Assembly: GCA_963752755.1 (NCBI GenBank)
Contig: CAVVZJ010000001.1
Span: forward strand, 248,001 to 312,000
DNA: 64,000 nucleotides
Reading direction: 5' to 3'
DNA from: CAVVZJ01 sp963752755
GTDB lineage: Bacteria; Planctomycetota; Planctomycetia; Isosphaerales; Isosphaeraceae
The position numbers were made by a program, and so were the translations under genes. Each line of letters starts with the position of its first letter. Position 1 is the first letter of the stretch. Below are positions 9,029-21,111 of this stretch, one piece after another. The notes under the pieces are model-generated. The model did no database searches. It saw nothing but the letters and a program-made list of their open reading frames with translations, and was not told the origin of the DNA.

Positions 9029-10481
9029 ATGATCGACCCACGCGACTCCCGTGACTTGACGCGACGGCACTTCCTGGAGCAGATGACCGCCGCGTCCCTC
9101 GCCGCCTTGGCCGCCGGCGCACCGCGGTCCCTCCGCGCGGAAGTGGAAGGCGAACCGCTCGTCCATCCCGAGCCCCGGGCCGACTGCTGCATCCTGCTCT
9201 GGATGGCCGGTGGCATGGCGGCGCCGGAGACGTTCGACCCGAAGCATTACGAGCCGTTCGAGGTCGGGCTGCCCGCCGAGAAGATCATCAGCACGTTCCC
9301 GGCAATCGACACGGCTGTTGATAACATCAAGATTTCGGAGGGTCTGGGCGAGATCGCGCGGGTGATGGACCGGGCGACCCTGGTGCGCTCGCACGTCCAG
9401 CCGGACCTGGGCAACATCCTGCACTCGCGGCACCAGTACCACTGGCACACCGGCTACGTGCCGCCGCAGACGGTCGCCGCGCCGCACCTGGGGGCCTGGA
9501 TCGCGAAGGTGCTCGGCCCGCGCAACCCGGCGATCCCGGCGTTCCTCGACATCGGCCAGCGGCTCGAAGGGATCGGCGAGAAGGAGGAGCTGAAGGCGTT
9601 CCACACCGCGGGCTTCCTCGGCACCGAGTTCGGCCCGTTCCTGCTTCCGTATCCCGACCAGGCGATCGAGGCCGTCCGCCCGCCGGAGGGCATGACCAGC
9701 GCAGCGGTTCGAGGCCCGGAATCGCCGCTTCCGCGAGCTGGTCCGTCGAAGCCCGATCGGCGAGCACGGCAGCGATTATCAGCAGGAGTCGATGCTTCGC
9801 TCGATGGAGAACGCCTACCGATTGCTCAACTCGCCCGAGCGGAAGGCGTTCGACCTCACGCTGGAGCCGAGGGACAGTTACGATATCTACAACACCGGAC
9901 GGTTCGGCCAGGGATGCCTGCTGGCCCGACGGCTGGTCGAGGCCGGGGCACGGTTCATCGAGGTGACGACCGAGTACGTCCCCTTCGTGAGCTGGGACAC
10001 CCACGAGAACGGCCACACGACCGCCGAGCGGATGAAGCAGGAGATCGACCGTCCGATCGCCCGCCTGATCGTCGACCTGGAGGAGCGCGGGCTACTCGAC
10101 CGCACGCTCGTGATCGTCGCCAGCGAGTTCAGCCGCGACATGATGATCGAGGGCGTGCCGGGCAGCACGGCGCGGGACCAGTCGCGAGCGAAGTCGGACG
10201 TGATGAAGGAGATGGTCCACTACGGTTTGCACCGCCACTTCACCGGCGGTACCTCGGTGCTCCTCTTCGGCGGCGGCATGAAGAAGGGCTTCCTCTACGG
10301 CGAGACCGCCGACGAGCGCCCTTGCATCGCCACGAAGAACCCGGTGAGCGTGACCGACCTCCACGCCACGATTCTCACCGCCATGGGTATCTCGCCGAAG
10401 ACAGGCTTCACCATCGAGAAGCGGCCTTTCTACGCGACCGAGAACGGCGAGGGCAAGCCGGTCATGGACCTCTTCGCCTGA
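9029..10481 (+). CDS. DUF1501 protein, Tat-exported, alkaline-phosphatase-like fold (one frameshift near 9700)
   Basis: The N-terminal part shows a Tat signal (LTRRHFLEQMTAASLAALAAG), then CCILLWMAGGMAAPETFDPK and VRSHVQPDLGNILHSRHQYHW, which are DUF1501 blocks. After EAVRPPEGMT the frame moves by one. The continuation (SMLRSMENAYRLLNSPERKA, FGQGCLLARRLVEAGARFIE, SWDTHENGHTTAERM, TLVIVASEFSRD, LHATILTAMGISP) is clearly the C-terminal half and stops at 10481. The reading after 9700 in the first frame is an Arg/Pro-rich shadow. About 484 residues in total. GAAGGGA precedes the ATG. It is co-oriented with and probably co-transcribed with the PSD1 gene. DUF1501 proteins are sulfatase/phosphatase-fold proteins of unproven activity. 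Confidence 0.85.
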
Positions 10482-10504
10482 GCCCGGAACGGGACGGGCC
10501 TTTT
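10482..10504 (+). terminator. Short GC hairpin with T run after the DUF1501 gene
   Basis: GCCCG (10482-10486) and CGGGC (10495-10499) form a 5-bp stem directly after the stop codon, followed by CTTTT. It is small, so it may be a weak terminator or chance. The next gene starts at 10507. Confidence 0.35.
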
Positions 10505-10506
10505 CC

Positions 10507-11540
10507 GTGCGCGAGATTCATCCTGACAACGCCGCCGCCTACCTCCGCAGGACCGGGCGTGCCCCGGCCGACGCGATCATCGGCGTGATGCCGTTCGGCT
10601 GGGGCGTCTCGAACGTCGTCCTGCGCGTGCAGATCGAGGGCGAGGCGCCTTTCGTGCTCAAACAATCGCGCGAGCAATTGCGCACGAAGATGCACTGGGT
10701 CAGCCGGCTCGATCGGATCTGGACCGAGACGGCCGCCTTGCGACGACTGGCGGCCACCCTGCCCGCCGGCTCCGTGCCGGAACTGCTCTGGGAAGATCGT
10801 AAGAACTATCTCTTCGCCATGAGCTGCGCCCCGGACGACGCCGCCGTCTGGAAGCGATGGTTGCTGGCAGGTCGGGCCGACCCGGAGGTGGCGCGGCGAT
10901 CGGGGGCGCTGCTAGGAGGCATGCACGCCCAAAACGCCGCAGACGACTGGGGTGAGCTGGCGGACACGACCGTCTTCGATCAGCTCCGGCTCGACCCGTT
11001 CTACCGGACCGTCGCGCGGGCTCACCCCGATCTCGCCCCGAGGCTCCAGACTCTGATTGACGAAACCCTCGACCCGCCGGAACGCACCTTCGTCCACGCC
11101 GACTTTAGCCCGAAGAACTTGCTGGTCCACGGCGATCGGTTTGGCCTGACGGTCGTCGACTTCGAGACGGCGCACGCAGGCGACCCGGCCTTCGACCTCG
11201 GGTTCTTCACGAGCCATCTCTTGCTCAAGTCACTGCGGGCGGCGCCGGAGCATCAGACCTTATCTTGACCTGATTGCTCAATTCTGGGAAACCTACCTCT
11301 CAAGCACGGGTCTCGATTTCCTGGCCGACTCGGGTTCGCCGTGGCTCGGTCCACGCGGCGGCGTGTGCTTTGGCGCGGATCGATGGCAAGAGCCCGGTCG
11401 ATTACCTCGACGAGCCGCGTCAAGTCGCCGTGCGGCGGTTCGCGGGCTGGGCCCTGACGTCGGGATTATCGGTCTGGTCTGATCTTATCGAGTTGGCGGC
11501 ACAGGAGATGCGGGCTTTCCCGCCGGGCCCGGGACGTTGA
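10507..11540 (+). CDS. Aminoglycoside-phosphotransferase-fold small-molecule kinase (frameshifted after residue about 250)
   Basis: APH/choline-kinase fold. The glycine-rich start is IIGVMPFGWGVSNVVLRVQ, the Lys strand FVLKQSREQL, the catalytic loop FVHADFSPKNLLVHG (HxDxxxxN) and the metal motif VVDFETAHAGDPAFDLGFF. After SLRAAPEHQ the frame breaks (about 11255). Downstream, ALARIDGKSPVDYLDE and the following residues to 11540 are a normal APH C-terminus in another frame, with at least one more indel between. About 344 residues expected. The start is GTG 10507. Substrate unknown: members phosphorylate sugars, amino alcohols or antibiotics, and nothing here singles out antibiotic resistance. 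Confidence 0.75.
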
Positions 11541-11639
11541 CGCAGCGTCGCGGAGATCCCAAGTTCCGCGCTGTCCAGGCCGGTCGGAGTCGCCCGGCCT
11601 GATCGCTCGTCTCGATCGATCGACGCAGGACCTTTGCCC

Positions 11640-12954
11640 GTGGCCACACTGAGCAAACTGCACGCCCGCGAGGTGCTCGACTCGCGGGGCCGACCGACCG
11701 TCGAAGTCGAAGCCCTGGGCTCGGACGGGTCCGTCGGGCTGGCCATCGTCCCCTCGGGCGCCAGCACCGGGCGACACGAAGCCCTCGAACTCCGCGACAC
11801 AGACGAAGGCCGGTTCTGCGGCCTGGGTGTCCGCCGGGCGGTCGAGAACGTCAAGGGCCGGATCGCGACGGCCGTCGCCGGGATCGACCTGGACGACCAG
11901 TCGGGCCTCGACGCCAAGCTGATCGCGCTCGACGGCTCGCCGAACAAGTCCGAGCTCGGGCGCCAACGCGATCCTCGGCGCCTCGCTCGCCGTGGCCCAC
12001 GCCGCGGCCGCCTCGCGTCGTGAGCCGCTGTACGTCCACCTCAACCGCCTCTGGAGCCAGCGTCTCGAGCCGGGCGAATCGGCCGAGCCGACCTTGCCGA
12101 TGCCGATGGTCAACATGATCTCCGGCGGTCTGCACGCCGGTCGCCAGATCGAGTTCCAGGACTTCCTGATGATTCCCGTGGGTGCCCGCTCCTACAGCGA
12201 GGCCCTGGAGATGGCCGCGGGCCTCTACCGCTGCCTGGCCGAAGTCCTCCACAACGCGGGCGAGGAGTACTCGCTCGTCGGTGACGAGGGGGGCTATGGG
12301 CCGCGACTCCGCACCGAGAGCCACGCCGTCGATCGCATCATCGAGGCCGCGTTGCGATGCGGCCTCGATGTGGGCCGGGACATGGCGATCGCGATCGACG
12401 TCGCGGCCACCCACTTCTTCGATCCCCAGACCGGCCGTTACACCTTGCATACCCTCGACGAGTCGGACCTCGACTCGGCCGGGATGGTCGAGCTGCTCGA
12501 ATACTGGTCGCGCCAGTATCCGATCGTCTCCATCGAGGACGGCCTGGCCGAGGATGACTGGGATGGTTGGACCTCCCTCAACGCCCGGCTCGGCGACCGC
12601 ATTCAGCTCATCGGCGACGACCTCTTCGCCACCCAGACCGAGCGGCTCAAGCAAGGCATCGACCGCAAGGCGGCCAACGCAGTCCTGATCAAGCTCAACC
12701 AGGTCGGTACACTGACCGAGACACTCGACGCGATGCTTCTGGCCCGCCGCCACGGATACCGCACGGTCGTCTCCGCCCGCTCCGGCGAAACCGAGGACAC
12801 GACCATCGCCGACCTCGCCGTTGCCACTGGCGCCGGTCAGATCAAGATCGGCTCCGTCGCCCGTTCCGAACGGCTGGCCAAATACAACCGCCTTCTCCGG
12901 ATCGAGGAACAGCTCGGCGACTCGGCACGCTTCGCCGGTTGGCCGCCGAAATGA
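11640..12954 (+). CDS. Enolase homologue with altered active site (one frameshift near 11957)
   Basis: Enolase superfamily across the full length: LHAREVLDSRGRPTVEVE, PSGASTGRHEALELRD, SLVGDEGGYGP, PIVSIEDGLAEDDWDGW, VLIKLNQVGTLTET and GQIKIGSVARSERLAKYN are all present. Classical enolase residues that differ: the SHRSGETED block reads SARSGETED (the active-site His is Ala, codon GCC), and NGGxHAxN reads SGGLHAGR. The Glu of GDEGG and the Lys residues of KLNQ and IKIG remain. It may be a weak enolase or a paralogue with a different substrate. GTG 11640 has AGGA 9 bases upstream; TTG 11634 is the alternative. The frame shifts between SPNKSEL and the expected GANAILGASLAVAHA. Confidence 0.75.
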
Positions 12955-13012
12955 CGGTCGATGGCTCATGGTCGATGGTCGATGATGGAAACCTGATCTC
13001 GATCATGGGCCT

Positions 13013-14929
13013 TCAGATATCGATATCTTTCGCTGTGTACGCCTCGGCCATGATGAATTTGAACCGGGCCTCGGGGTCCTTGCCCATCAGCTCGGTGACG
13101 GTGCTCTCGGTGTAAGGGCGGTCCTCGTCGGGGACGACCACGCGGAGCAAACGGCGGCGGGCGGGGTCGAGCGTGGTCTGATAGAGGAGCTGGTGGGGCA
13201 TCTCGCCGAGCCCCTTGAAGCGGGTGATGTTGGGCCGGGCGTTCCTGGGGAGCTTGTCGAGGATCTTGTCGCGGGCGGCGTCGTCGGAGGCCCAGTAGGT
13301 TTCCTTGCCGTGGGTGATCTTGTAGAGCGGCGGGCAGGCGAGATAGACGCGGCCGTCCTCGATCAGGTTGGGCAGGTGGCGGTAGAAGAAGGTCAACAGG
13401 AGCGTGGCGATGTGGTGGCCGTCGCTGTCGGCGTCGGTCAGGATGATGATCTTGCCGTAGCGGAGGCGGCCGGGGTCGAAATGGTCGTCCATGCCGCAGC
13501 CAAGGGCGCTGACGATGTCGGTCAGCTCCTTGTTGTCGAGCACCTTGGCCTTGGTGGCCTGTTCGGCGTTGAGGACCTTACCGCGGAGGGGCAGGATCGC
13601 CTGGATGTCGCGGTCACGGCCTTGCTTGGCGGAGCCGCCGGCCGAGTCACCCTCGACGATCAGAAGTTCGGATTCCTCGGGGTTGGTGGTATCGCAGTCG
13701 TGGAGCTTGCCAGGGAGGTTCAGGCGGTTGCTGATGGCGGTCTTGCGGCGCACCTGGCTGGCGGCAGCCCGGCTGGCCTCGCGGGCCCTGGCCGCCTGGA
13801 TCACGCGGTGGGCGATGGCGTCGCCGATGCTCTTGTTCTTCAGCAGGAAGCTTTCGAGCTGCGGCCGGACGGCCGACTCGACCAGCGAGCGGATCTCGGG
13901 GTTGTTGAGCCGGTCCTTCGTCTGGCCCTGGAACTGCGGCTCGTGGACGAAGACCGAGAGCACCGCCGTGAGCCCCTCGCGGATGTCCTCCCCCTTGATC
14001 TCCGGCCCCTTCTTGACCAGCTCGTGATCCTTCAGGTACCGGCCGACGGCCGCTGTGACGGCGCTCCTCAAGCCCGATTCGTGCGTGCCGCCGTCGCGGG
14101 TCGGGATCGTGTTGACGAAGGAGCGGATCGCCTCGTCGGTCGATTCGGTCCAGGCGAGGGCGAGGCTGATGCGGAGGTCGTCCTCGTCGCGTTCGAGCAC
14201 GAACGGCGTCGGGGCGACCCGGTTGTCCTCGCGGGCCTTGTTGACCGCGTCGAGGAAGTCGGCGACGCCGCCGTCGTGGCGAAACTCGCGGGTCTCCTTC
14301 GCCCGCTCATCGACGAACTGGATGACCAGGCCGCGGTTGAGGTACGTCTTCACCTCCAGCCGCTCGGCGATCAGGGCCGGGTCGAAGCTCTGGTCGAGGA
14401 AGATGTCGGGATCGGGCGTGAACGTGATAACCGTGCCCGTCCCCCGGACCGGCTCGCCTTTCTCGACCCCGCCAACCGGCTTGCCGCGGCGGTAGCGCTG
14501 GGTGTAGGTGAAGCCGTCGCGACGGACATCGGCCACCAGGCTCTTGCTCAACGCGTTGACCACGCTGGCGCCGACGCCGTGCAGACCGCCCGCGACCTTG
14601 TAGGTGTCGTTGTCGAACTTGCCGCCCGCGTGCAGGGTGGTGAAGATCACCTCCAGCGCGCTCTTGCCCGTCTTCGTATGCACATCAACGGGGATACCCC
14701 TGCCGTTGTCGGCGACGGAGACGGTGCGGCCGTCCTTCTCGAGCGTCACCGTGATCTTCGACGCGTGGCCGTTCATCACCTCGTCGATGGCGTTATCGAC
14801 GATCTCCCAGAGCAGGTGATGGAACCCGTTCTTGTCGATCCCGCCGATATACATACCGGGCCGCTTGCGGACGGCTTCGAGACCTTCGAGGACGGTGATC
14901 GATTCGGCGGTATAGCTACCTGTCGCCAT
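13013..14929 (-). CDS. parE: Type IIA topoisomerase subunit B (topoisomerase IV ParE / GyrB-like)
   Basis: A 638-residue ATPase subunit. The GHKL domain starts at TVLEGLEAVRKRPGMYIG, with EIVDNAIDEVMNGHA, DNGRGIPVDVH and AGGLHGVGASVVNALS as the ATP-binding motifs. The transducer follows, then the Toprim domain with ELLIVEGDSAGGSAKQGRDR, ILPLRGKVLNAE and ILTDADSDGHHIATLLLTFFYR, and FKGLGEMP near the end. Length and lack of a Toprim insert suit ParE or a short GyrB; I favour ParE because a ParC-like partner lies upstream in the same direction, but gyrase cannot be excluded. The Toprim DxD motif reads DADSDGHH rather than the usual DADVDG. It ends convergently with the enolase homologue. Confidence 0.85.
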   Translation of the reverse strand: MATGSYTAESITVLEGLEAVRKRPGMYIGGIDKNGFHHLLWEIVDNAIDEVMNGHASKITVTLEKDGRTVSVADNGRGIPVDVHTKTGKSALEVIFTTLHAGGKFDNDTYKVAGGLHGVGASVVNALSKSLVADVRRDGFTYTQRYRRGKPVGGVEKGEPVRGTGTVITFTPDPDIFLDQSFDPALIAERLEVKTYLNRGLVIQFVDERAKETREFRHDGGVADFLDAVNKAREDNRVAPTPFVLERDEDDLRISLALAWTESTDEAIRSFVNTIPTRDGGTHESGLRSAVTAAVGRYLKDHELVKKGPEIKGEDIREGLTAVLSVFVHEPQFQGQTKDRLNNPEIRSLVESAVRPQLESFLLKNKSIGDAIAHRVIQAARAREASRAAASQVRRKTAISNRLNLPGKLHDCDTTNPEESELLIVEGDSAGGSAKQGRDRDIQAILPLRGKVLNAEQATKAKVLDNKELTDIVSALGCGMDDHFDPGRLRYGKIIILTDADSDGHHIATLLLTFFYRHLPNLIEDGRVYLACPPLYKITHGKETYWASDDAARDKILDKLPRNARPNITRFKGLGEMPHQLLYQTTLDPARRRLLRVVVPDEDRPYTESTVTELMGKDPEARFKFIMAEAYTAKDIDI

Positions 14930-15042
14930 GTTTCTGTTTTCCCATCGTTTCCGGCCACGGTCTTGTGATCAGCGGCGAGTCGGGTCACTCTTCTACGTCG
15001 GAACGCTCCGAAAGGTCGGCCCGTCATTTCTGCATGGTCGGC

Positions 15043-15417
15043 TCACCGAGCCTGTGACAGCTCCACGACTCGCTCTCGCTCCGTCGTCCCTTCGCCACGG
15101 CGACCGAGAACCCAGCCGGGCTCGATCTGATCGAGCCCATCCCCCTGAAGAACGAGTGATCCGGTCATGCCCTCGCCGAGCGCATCCAGCGATCGCCCGT
15201 AGGCGTGGATACAGAAGACCCTCAAGGAAACCGGTTTCTCCTCTTCGCGGACCGGCTCGTCGCCGAACTCCTCGGGATACTTCCTCGGCTCGTAGCGATA
15301 AGCGGCGTCGAAGCGATCGCCCACGCGGATCGGTTCATCGCCGCAGCGGCCCATGACGGTGAAATGCTCAACCTGGACCAACCCGGCGACGATGAACTCG
15401 AAGCTCCTGGCATTCAT
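15043..15417 (-). CDS. Small hypothetical protein between the topoisomerase genes
   Basis: About 124 residues starting MNARSFEFIVAGLVQVEHF, with an acidic middle (YEPRKYPEEFGDEPVREEEK) and a hydrophobic-then-charged end. I do not recognise the family. Another frame just upstream, starting at ATG 15485 (MKGQRLSQEQIRRFNERMIEGP), runs into this one and would join it with a single-base shift near 15420, so the true gene may be 15043-15485. It lies between the parE and DUF1963-like genes, all on the minus strand. Confidence 0.5.
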   Translation of the reverse strand: MNARSFEFIVAGLVQVEHFTVMGRCGDEPIRVGDRFDAAYRYEPRKYPEEFGDEPVREEEKPVSLRVFCIHAYGRSLDALGEGMTGSLVLQGDGLDQIEPGWVLGRRGEGTTERERVVELSQAR

Positions 15418-15585
15418 CTCGGGCCCTCGATCATGCGCTCGTTGAATCGGCGAATCTGTTCCTGGCTCAGGCGCTGGCCCTTCATGTGGGACTCGGCAAT
15501 TGTCGAGTGCCTGATCATCCACCCCTCCGCGGCCCGGGACGTTCAAGATCGCCCTCCAGCCCAACGAGCACGGAGCCGAATTTTC

Positions 15586-15929
15586 TCAGTAACCTTGCAC
15601 GACGCTCGCCGACTGGCTGCAATCGAAGCAGTAGAAGACATAGATCATGCCGACGTCTCCGAACATGTACTGGCGGCGGCTTCGGTGCGTCTGTCGCAAA
15701 AGATTGCGTGGGTTGTCGTGCTCGACCGAATCGATCTGGGCCACGAAGCTCATCGGGTCCCCGCACGGCTCGCAGGCGGGCGTCTCGTCGTCCTGAATCC
15801 AGTCGGGCTCGCCGCCGAGCTTGGTGCGGAGACCGAGGTTCTCGGGGTAGTCGAGCCTGACCGCCCGGGCACCGGGCGGGACGCGCTCCAGATCAACGCG
15901 AAACTCGGGCAAGCGTCGTGGATCATTCA

Positions 15930-15933
<4 letters not shown>
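15586..15933 (-). CDS. Small DUF1963-like protein
   Basis: A 115-residue protein. ACEPCGDPMSFVAQIDS and MFGDVGMIYVFYCFDC resemble the two conserved blocks of DUF1963/YwqG proteins (a Pro-x-Phe-x-x-Gln-Asp block and a GDxGxxYxFxC block). No signal peptide or membrane span. Its ATG overlaps the stop codon of the upstream topoisomerase gene by an ATGA arrangement, so translation is probably coupled to it. Function unknown; the assignment is by eye and moderate. Confidence 0.55.
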
Positions 15934-18375
<2,442 letters not shown>

Positions 18376-18607
18376 CGGTCGCAATGCCCTCCTCCGCGGC
18401 TTTGACTCCGCGTTGACCTACCGACTTTACCAGGAACTGGCAAGGTCAGGCAATGTGCTTACTGTACAAAAATTTCCTATTCCCCTTTCTACGATCCCGG
18501 AAGCCGGGGGGTTCGGGCGCGTTGACGAGAAGGCTTGGTTGGGATAGATCGTTGCCATCGCCTCGACGGGGATCGGGGTTGGTTCCAAACTGAAGGGGGA
18601 GAGACTT

Positions 18608-19237
18608 ATGCGGAAATACGTCGTCGAGATGATCGGGACGTTCTTCCTGGTCTTCACGATCGGGATGGTGGTGATCAATCCGGGCGGTGCGAACGAGATG
18701 GCGCCCCTGGCGATCGGCTCGGCCTTGATGGTGATGATCTTCGCCGGGGGCCACATCTCGGGTGGACATTTCAACCCGGCCGTCACACTGGGCGTCTGGA
18801 TGCGGGGTCGCTGCGACACGAAGGACGTGCCGGGCTACATGATCGGCCAGGTGGTCGGGGCGGTGGCGGCGGCGCTGGTGGTGCTGTCGTTGAAGAACAA
18901 GCCGGAGATCGCGGTGGCCACGCCGGACATCGTCCGCTGGCTGGTGGCGGAGTTCGTCTTCACGTTCGCTTTGGTGTACGTCGTCCTGAACGTGGCGACG
19001 GCCAAGGGCACGGCGGGCAACTCGTTTTACGGCCTGGCGATCGGGTTCACGGTGCTGGCTGGTGCGTACGCGGTCGGGCCGGTCTCGGGTGGGGCGTTCA
19101 ACCCGGCGGTAGCGGTGGGTGTCTGCACGATGGGGTTGGTGGCTTGGGTCAACATCTGGATCTTCCTCGTCGCCAACTTCGCCGCCGGGGCCGCCGCGGC
19201 GCTGGCGTTCAAGGCGTTGAATCCGGACGACCAGTGA
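18608..19237 (+). CDS. Aquaporin / MIP-family channel
   Basis: A 209-residue MIP channel with six membrane spans and two NPA boxes: GGHFNPAVTLG (about 55-65) and GGAFNPAVAVG (about 162-172). In classical water channels the second NPA is followed by Arg of the aromatic/arginine filter (NPAR); here it is Val, so pore selectivity is probably not that of AqpZ. This loss is read directly; its effect is inferred. A strong GGGGGAG lies 7-8 bases before ATG 18608. It is divergent from parC, with a 230-bp gap holding an AT-rich stretch near 18460-18480. Confidence 0.85.
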   Translation: MRKYVVEMIGTFFLVFTIGMVVINPGGANEMAPLAIGSALMVMIFAGGHISGGHFNPAVTLGVWMRGRCDTKDVPGYMIGQVVGAVAAALVVLSLKNKPEIAVATPDIVRWLVAEFVFTFALVYVVLNVATAKGTAGNSFYGLAIGFTVLAGAYAVGPVSGGAFNPAVAVGVCTMGLVAWVNIWIFLVANFAAGAAAALAFKALNPDDQ

Positions 19238-19368
19238 TCCGGAGGGCTCGATTCGATCCGACCCGCCGGGTGGGTGACAACCGGCCCGGCATCGGGTTAA
19301 CTGGTGGCTCGCGAGGCCCCGCCGCGGGTAGCGGTCGCGGGCCCAAGTCCTCAAAAGGAGAGAACCCA

Positions 19369-19947
19369 ATGATCCTGCTCGCCTGCGCCCTGGCCCTGAT
19401 CGGCGTCGATGACAAGGACCTGAACACCCCGCCGCCTGGCTTCAAGGCCCTTTTCAACGGCAAGGACCTCACCAACTGGGACAACACCGGCAAGGCTGAG
19501 GGCCACTGGACCGTCAGGGACGGCATCCTGCACTACGACGGCAAGGGAGACAGCCTCAAGACCGCCAAGGACTACGGCGACTTCGAGCTTTACGTCGATT
19601 GGAAGATCAGCCCGATGGCCGACTCGGGTATCTACCTGCGCGGCAAGCCGCAGGTGCAGATCTGGGATCGTCCCGAGATCGGCTCCGGCGGCCTGTTCAA
19701 CAACAAGCAAAACCCGAGCAAGCCGACCAAGGTCGCGGACAAACCGGTCGGCGAATGGAACACCTTCCATATTATCATGAAGGGCGAGAAGGTCACGGTC
19801 TACCTCAACGGCGAGAAGGTCGTCGATAACGTCACCCTGGAGAACTATCCGAAGTACGATAGCCCGATCCCCTCCACCGGTACGATTGAACTGCAACACC
19901 ACGGGAATCCTCTGGAGTTCCGGAACATCTACATCAAGGAACTCTGA
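19369..19947 (+). CDS. DUF1080 (3-keto-disaccharide hydrolase domain) protein
   Basis: A 192-residue protein made almost entirely of one DUF1080 concanavalin-like domain: GFKALFNGKDLTNWDNTG, WTVRDGILHYDGKGDSLKT, YGDFELYVDWKISPMADSGI, YLRGKPQVQIWD, EWNTFHIIMKGEKVTVYLNG and GTIELQHHGNPLEFRNIYIKEL are all typical blocks. The short hydrophobic start (MILLACALALIGV) is a weak signal peptide. Some family members hydrolyse 3-keto-glycosides; activity here is inferred. GGAG lies 9-10 bases upstream of ATG 19369. Confidence 0.85.
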   Translation: MILLACALALIGVDDKDLNTPPPGFKALFNGKDLTNWDNTGKAEGHWTVRDGILHYDGKGDSLKTAKDYGDFELYVDWKISPMADSGIYLRGKPQVQIWDRPEIGSGGLFNNKQNPSKPTKVADKPVGEWNTFHIIMKGEKVTVYLNGEKVVDNVTLENYPKYDSPIPSTGTIELQHHGNPLEFRNIYIKEL

Positions 19948-19984
19948 TTTCCTATCGCCTGGCTCGCCCGTCTGGAAGGTGGAG

Positions 19985-20066
19985 GTGAGTCCGACTTCAG
20001 TCGGGCCTGCCCACCAAGAATCCGGGAAGTAGGCCCGACTGAAGTCGGACCTACTCCGGATTCTGT
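19985..20066. repeat. Intergenic palindromic (REP-like) pair
   Basis: GTCCGACTTCAGTCGGGCCT (19989-20008) recurs inverted at 20031-20050. The right half is itself a long hairpin, since AGAATCCGG (about 20018) matches CCGGATTCT (about 20055-20064) outside the GTCGG arms. It lies between the DUF1080 and aldo/keto reductase genes and could also stop transcription, though no T run follows. Confidence 0.7.
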
Positions 20067-20125
20067 ACGGCCGCGATTCCAGGGGATTCGGTTCAAAATC
20101 CGCGGGAATAGGGACCGGGAGAGCT

Positions 20126-21097
20126 ATGAATTACCGCACGTTCGGACGCACCGGTTGGTCGGTCGGCGAGATCGGTTACGGCATGTGGGGCCTGGCCGGC
20201 TGGACCGGCTCCGACGACGACGAGACACGCGCCTCGCTCGATCGAGCTGTGGCACTGGGCTGCAACTTCTTCGATACCGCCTGGGGTTACGGCTCCGGCC
20301 GTAGCGAGACGATCCTCGGGGAGTTGGTTCGCCGACACCCGGACAAGGGCCTGATCGTCGCCACGAAGCTGCCGCCGAAGAACTTCACCTGGCCCTCGCG
20401 GCGGGGGTTCACGCTCGACGACTGCTTCCCGCCCGACCACATCCGGGAGTATGCCGAGAAGAGTCTGGCGAATTTGGGCCTGCCGGCGATCGACCTGCTC
20501 CAGTTCCACGTCTGGGAGGACGCCTGGGCCGACGACGATCGCTGGCAGCGTGCGATGGACGACCTCAAGCGCGAGGGCCTGATCCGGGCCGTCGGGATCA
20601 GCGTCAACCGCTGGGAGCCCTGGAACGGCATCGCGGCCATCCAGACGGGCCAGGTCGACGCCGTGCAGGTGATCTACAACCTCTTCGACCAGGCCCCCGA
20701 GGACGAGCTGTTCCCCCTTTGCCGCGAGCGGGATGTGGCCGTGATCGCCCGCGTGCCGTTCGACGAGGGGACGCTCACCGGCAACCTCACGCTCGAATCG
20801 ACCTGGCCGGAAGGCGACTGGAGGAACACGTACTTCGTCCCCGAGAACCTGCGGGCGAGTGTCGAGCGGGCCGAGCGGCTCCGGCCGGACGTGCCCGAGG
20901 GCATGACCATGCCGGAGCTGGCCCTGCGCTGGATCTTGATGGAGCCGACCGTGGCGACGATCATCCCCGGCATGCGGAAGCTCCGCCACGTCGAGGCCAA
21001 CATCGCCGCCAGCGGCCAGCCGCCGCTCACCCCGGATCGGATGGCCCGCCTGCGGCGTCACCGCTGGGACCGCTCGCCGACGGCCTGGTCGCAGTAG
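20126..21097 (+). CDS. Aldo/keto reductase
   Basis: A 323-residue NAD(P)H-dependent aldo/keto reductase. MNYRTFGRTGWSVGEIGYGMWG is the family start, GCNFFDTAWGYGSGRSETILGE carries the catalytic Asp and Tyr, LIVATKLPP the catalytic Lys, and DLLQFHVWED the His. Near the C-terminus LALRWILMEPTVATIIPGMRKLRHVEAN is the cofactor-binding end. Cytoplasmic; no signal peptide. Substrate unknown. It ends 14 bases before the convergent CBS-domain gene. Confidence 0.88.
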   Translation: MNYRTFGRTGWSVGEIGYGMWGLAGWTGSDDDETRASLDRAVALGCNFFDTAWGYGSGRSETILGELVRRHPDKGLIVATKLPPKNFTWPSRRGFTLDDCFPPDHIREYAEKSLANLGLPAIDLLQFHVWEDAWADDDRWQRAMDDLKREGLIRAVGISVNRWEPWNGIAAIQTGQVDAVQVIYNLFDQAPEDELFPLCRERDVAVIARVPFDEGTLTGNLTLESTWPEGDWRNTYFVPENLRASVERAERLRPDVPEGMTMPELALRWILMEPTVATIIPGMRKLRHVEANIAASGQPPLTPDRMARLRRHRWDRSPTAWSQ

Positions 21098-21111
21098 GGC
21101 CGCGACCGGGA

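Noticed and set aside
10507..11540. Antibiotic-resistance phosphotransferase
   Set aside because: APH-fold motifs alone do not indicate aminoglycoside specificity; no mobile element or resistance context is present.
18535..19368. Frame running through the aquaporin into the DUF1080 gene as one long protein
   Set aside because: The DUF1080 protein starts at ATG 19369 with a good ribosome site; the upstream part is a shadow of the aquaporin gene in another frame.
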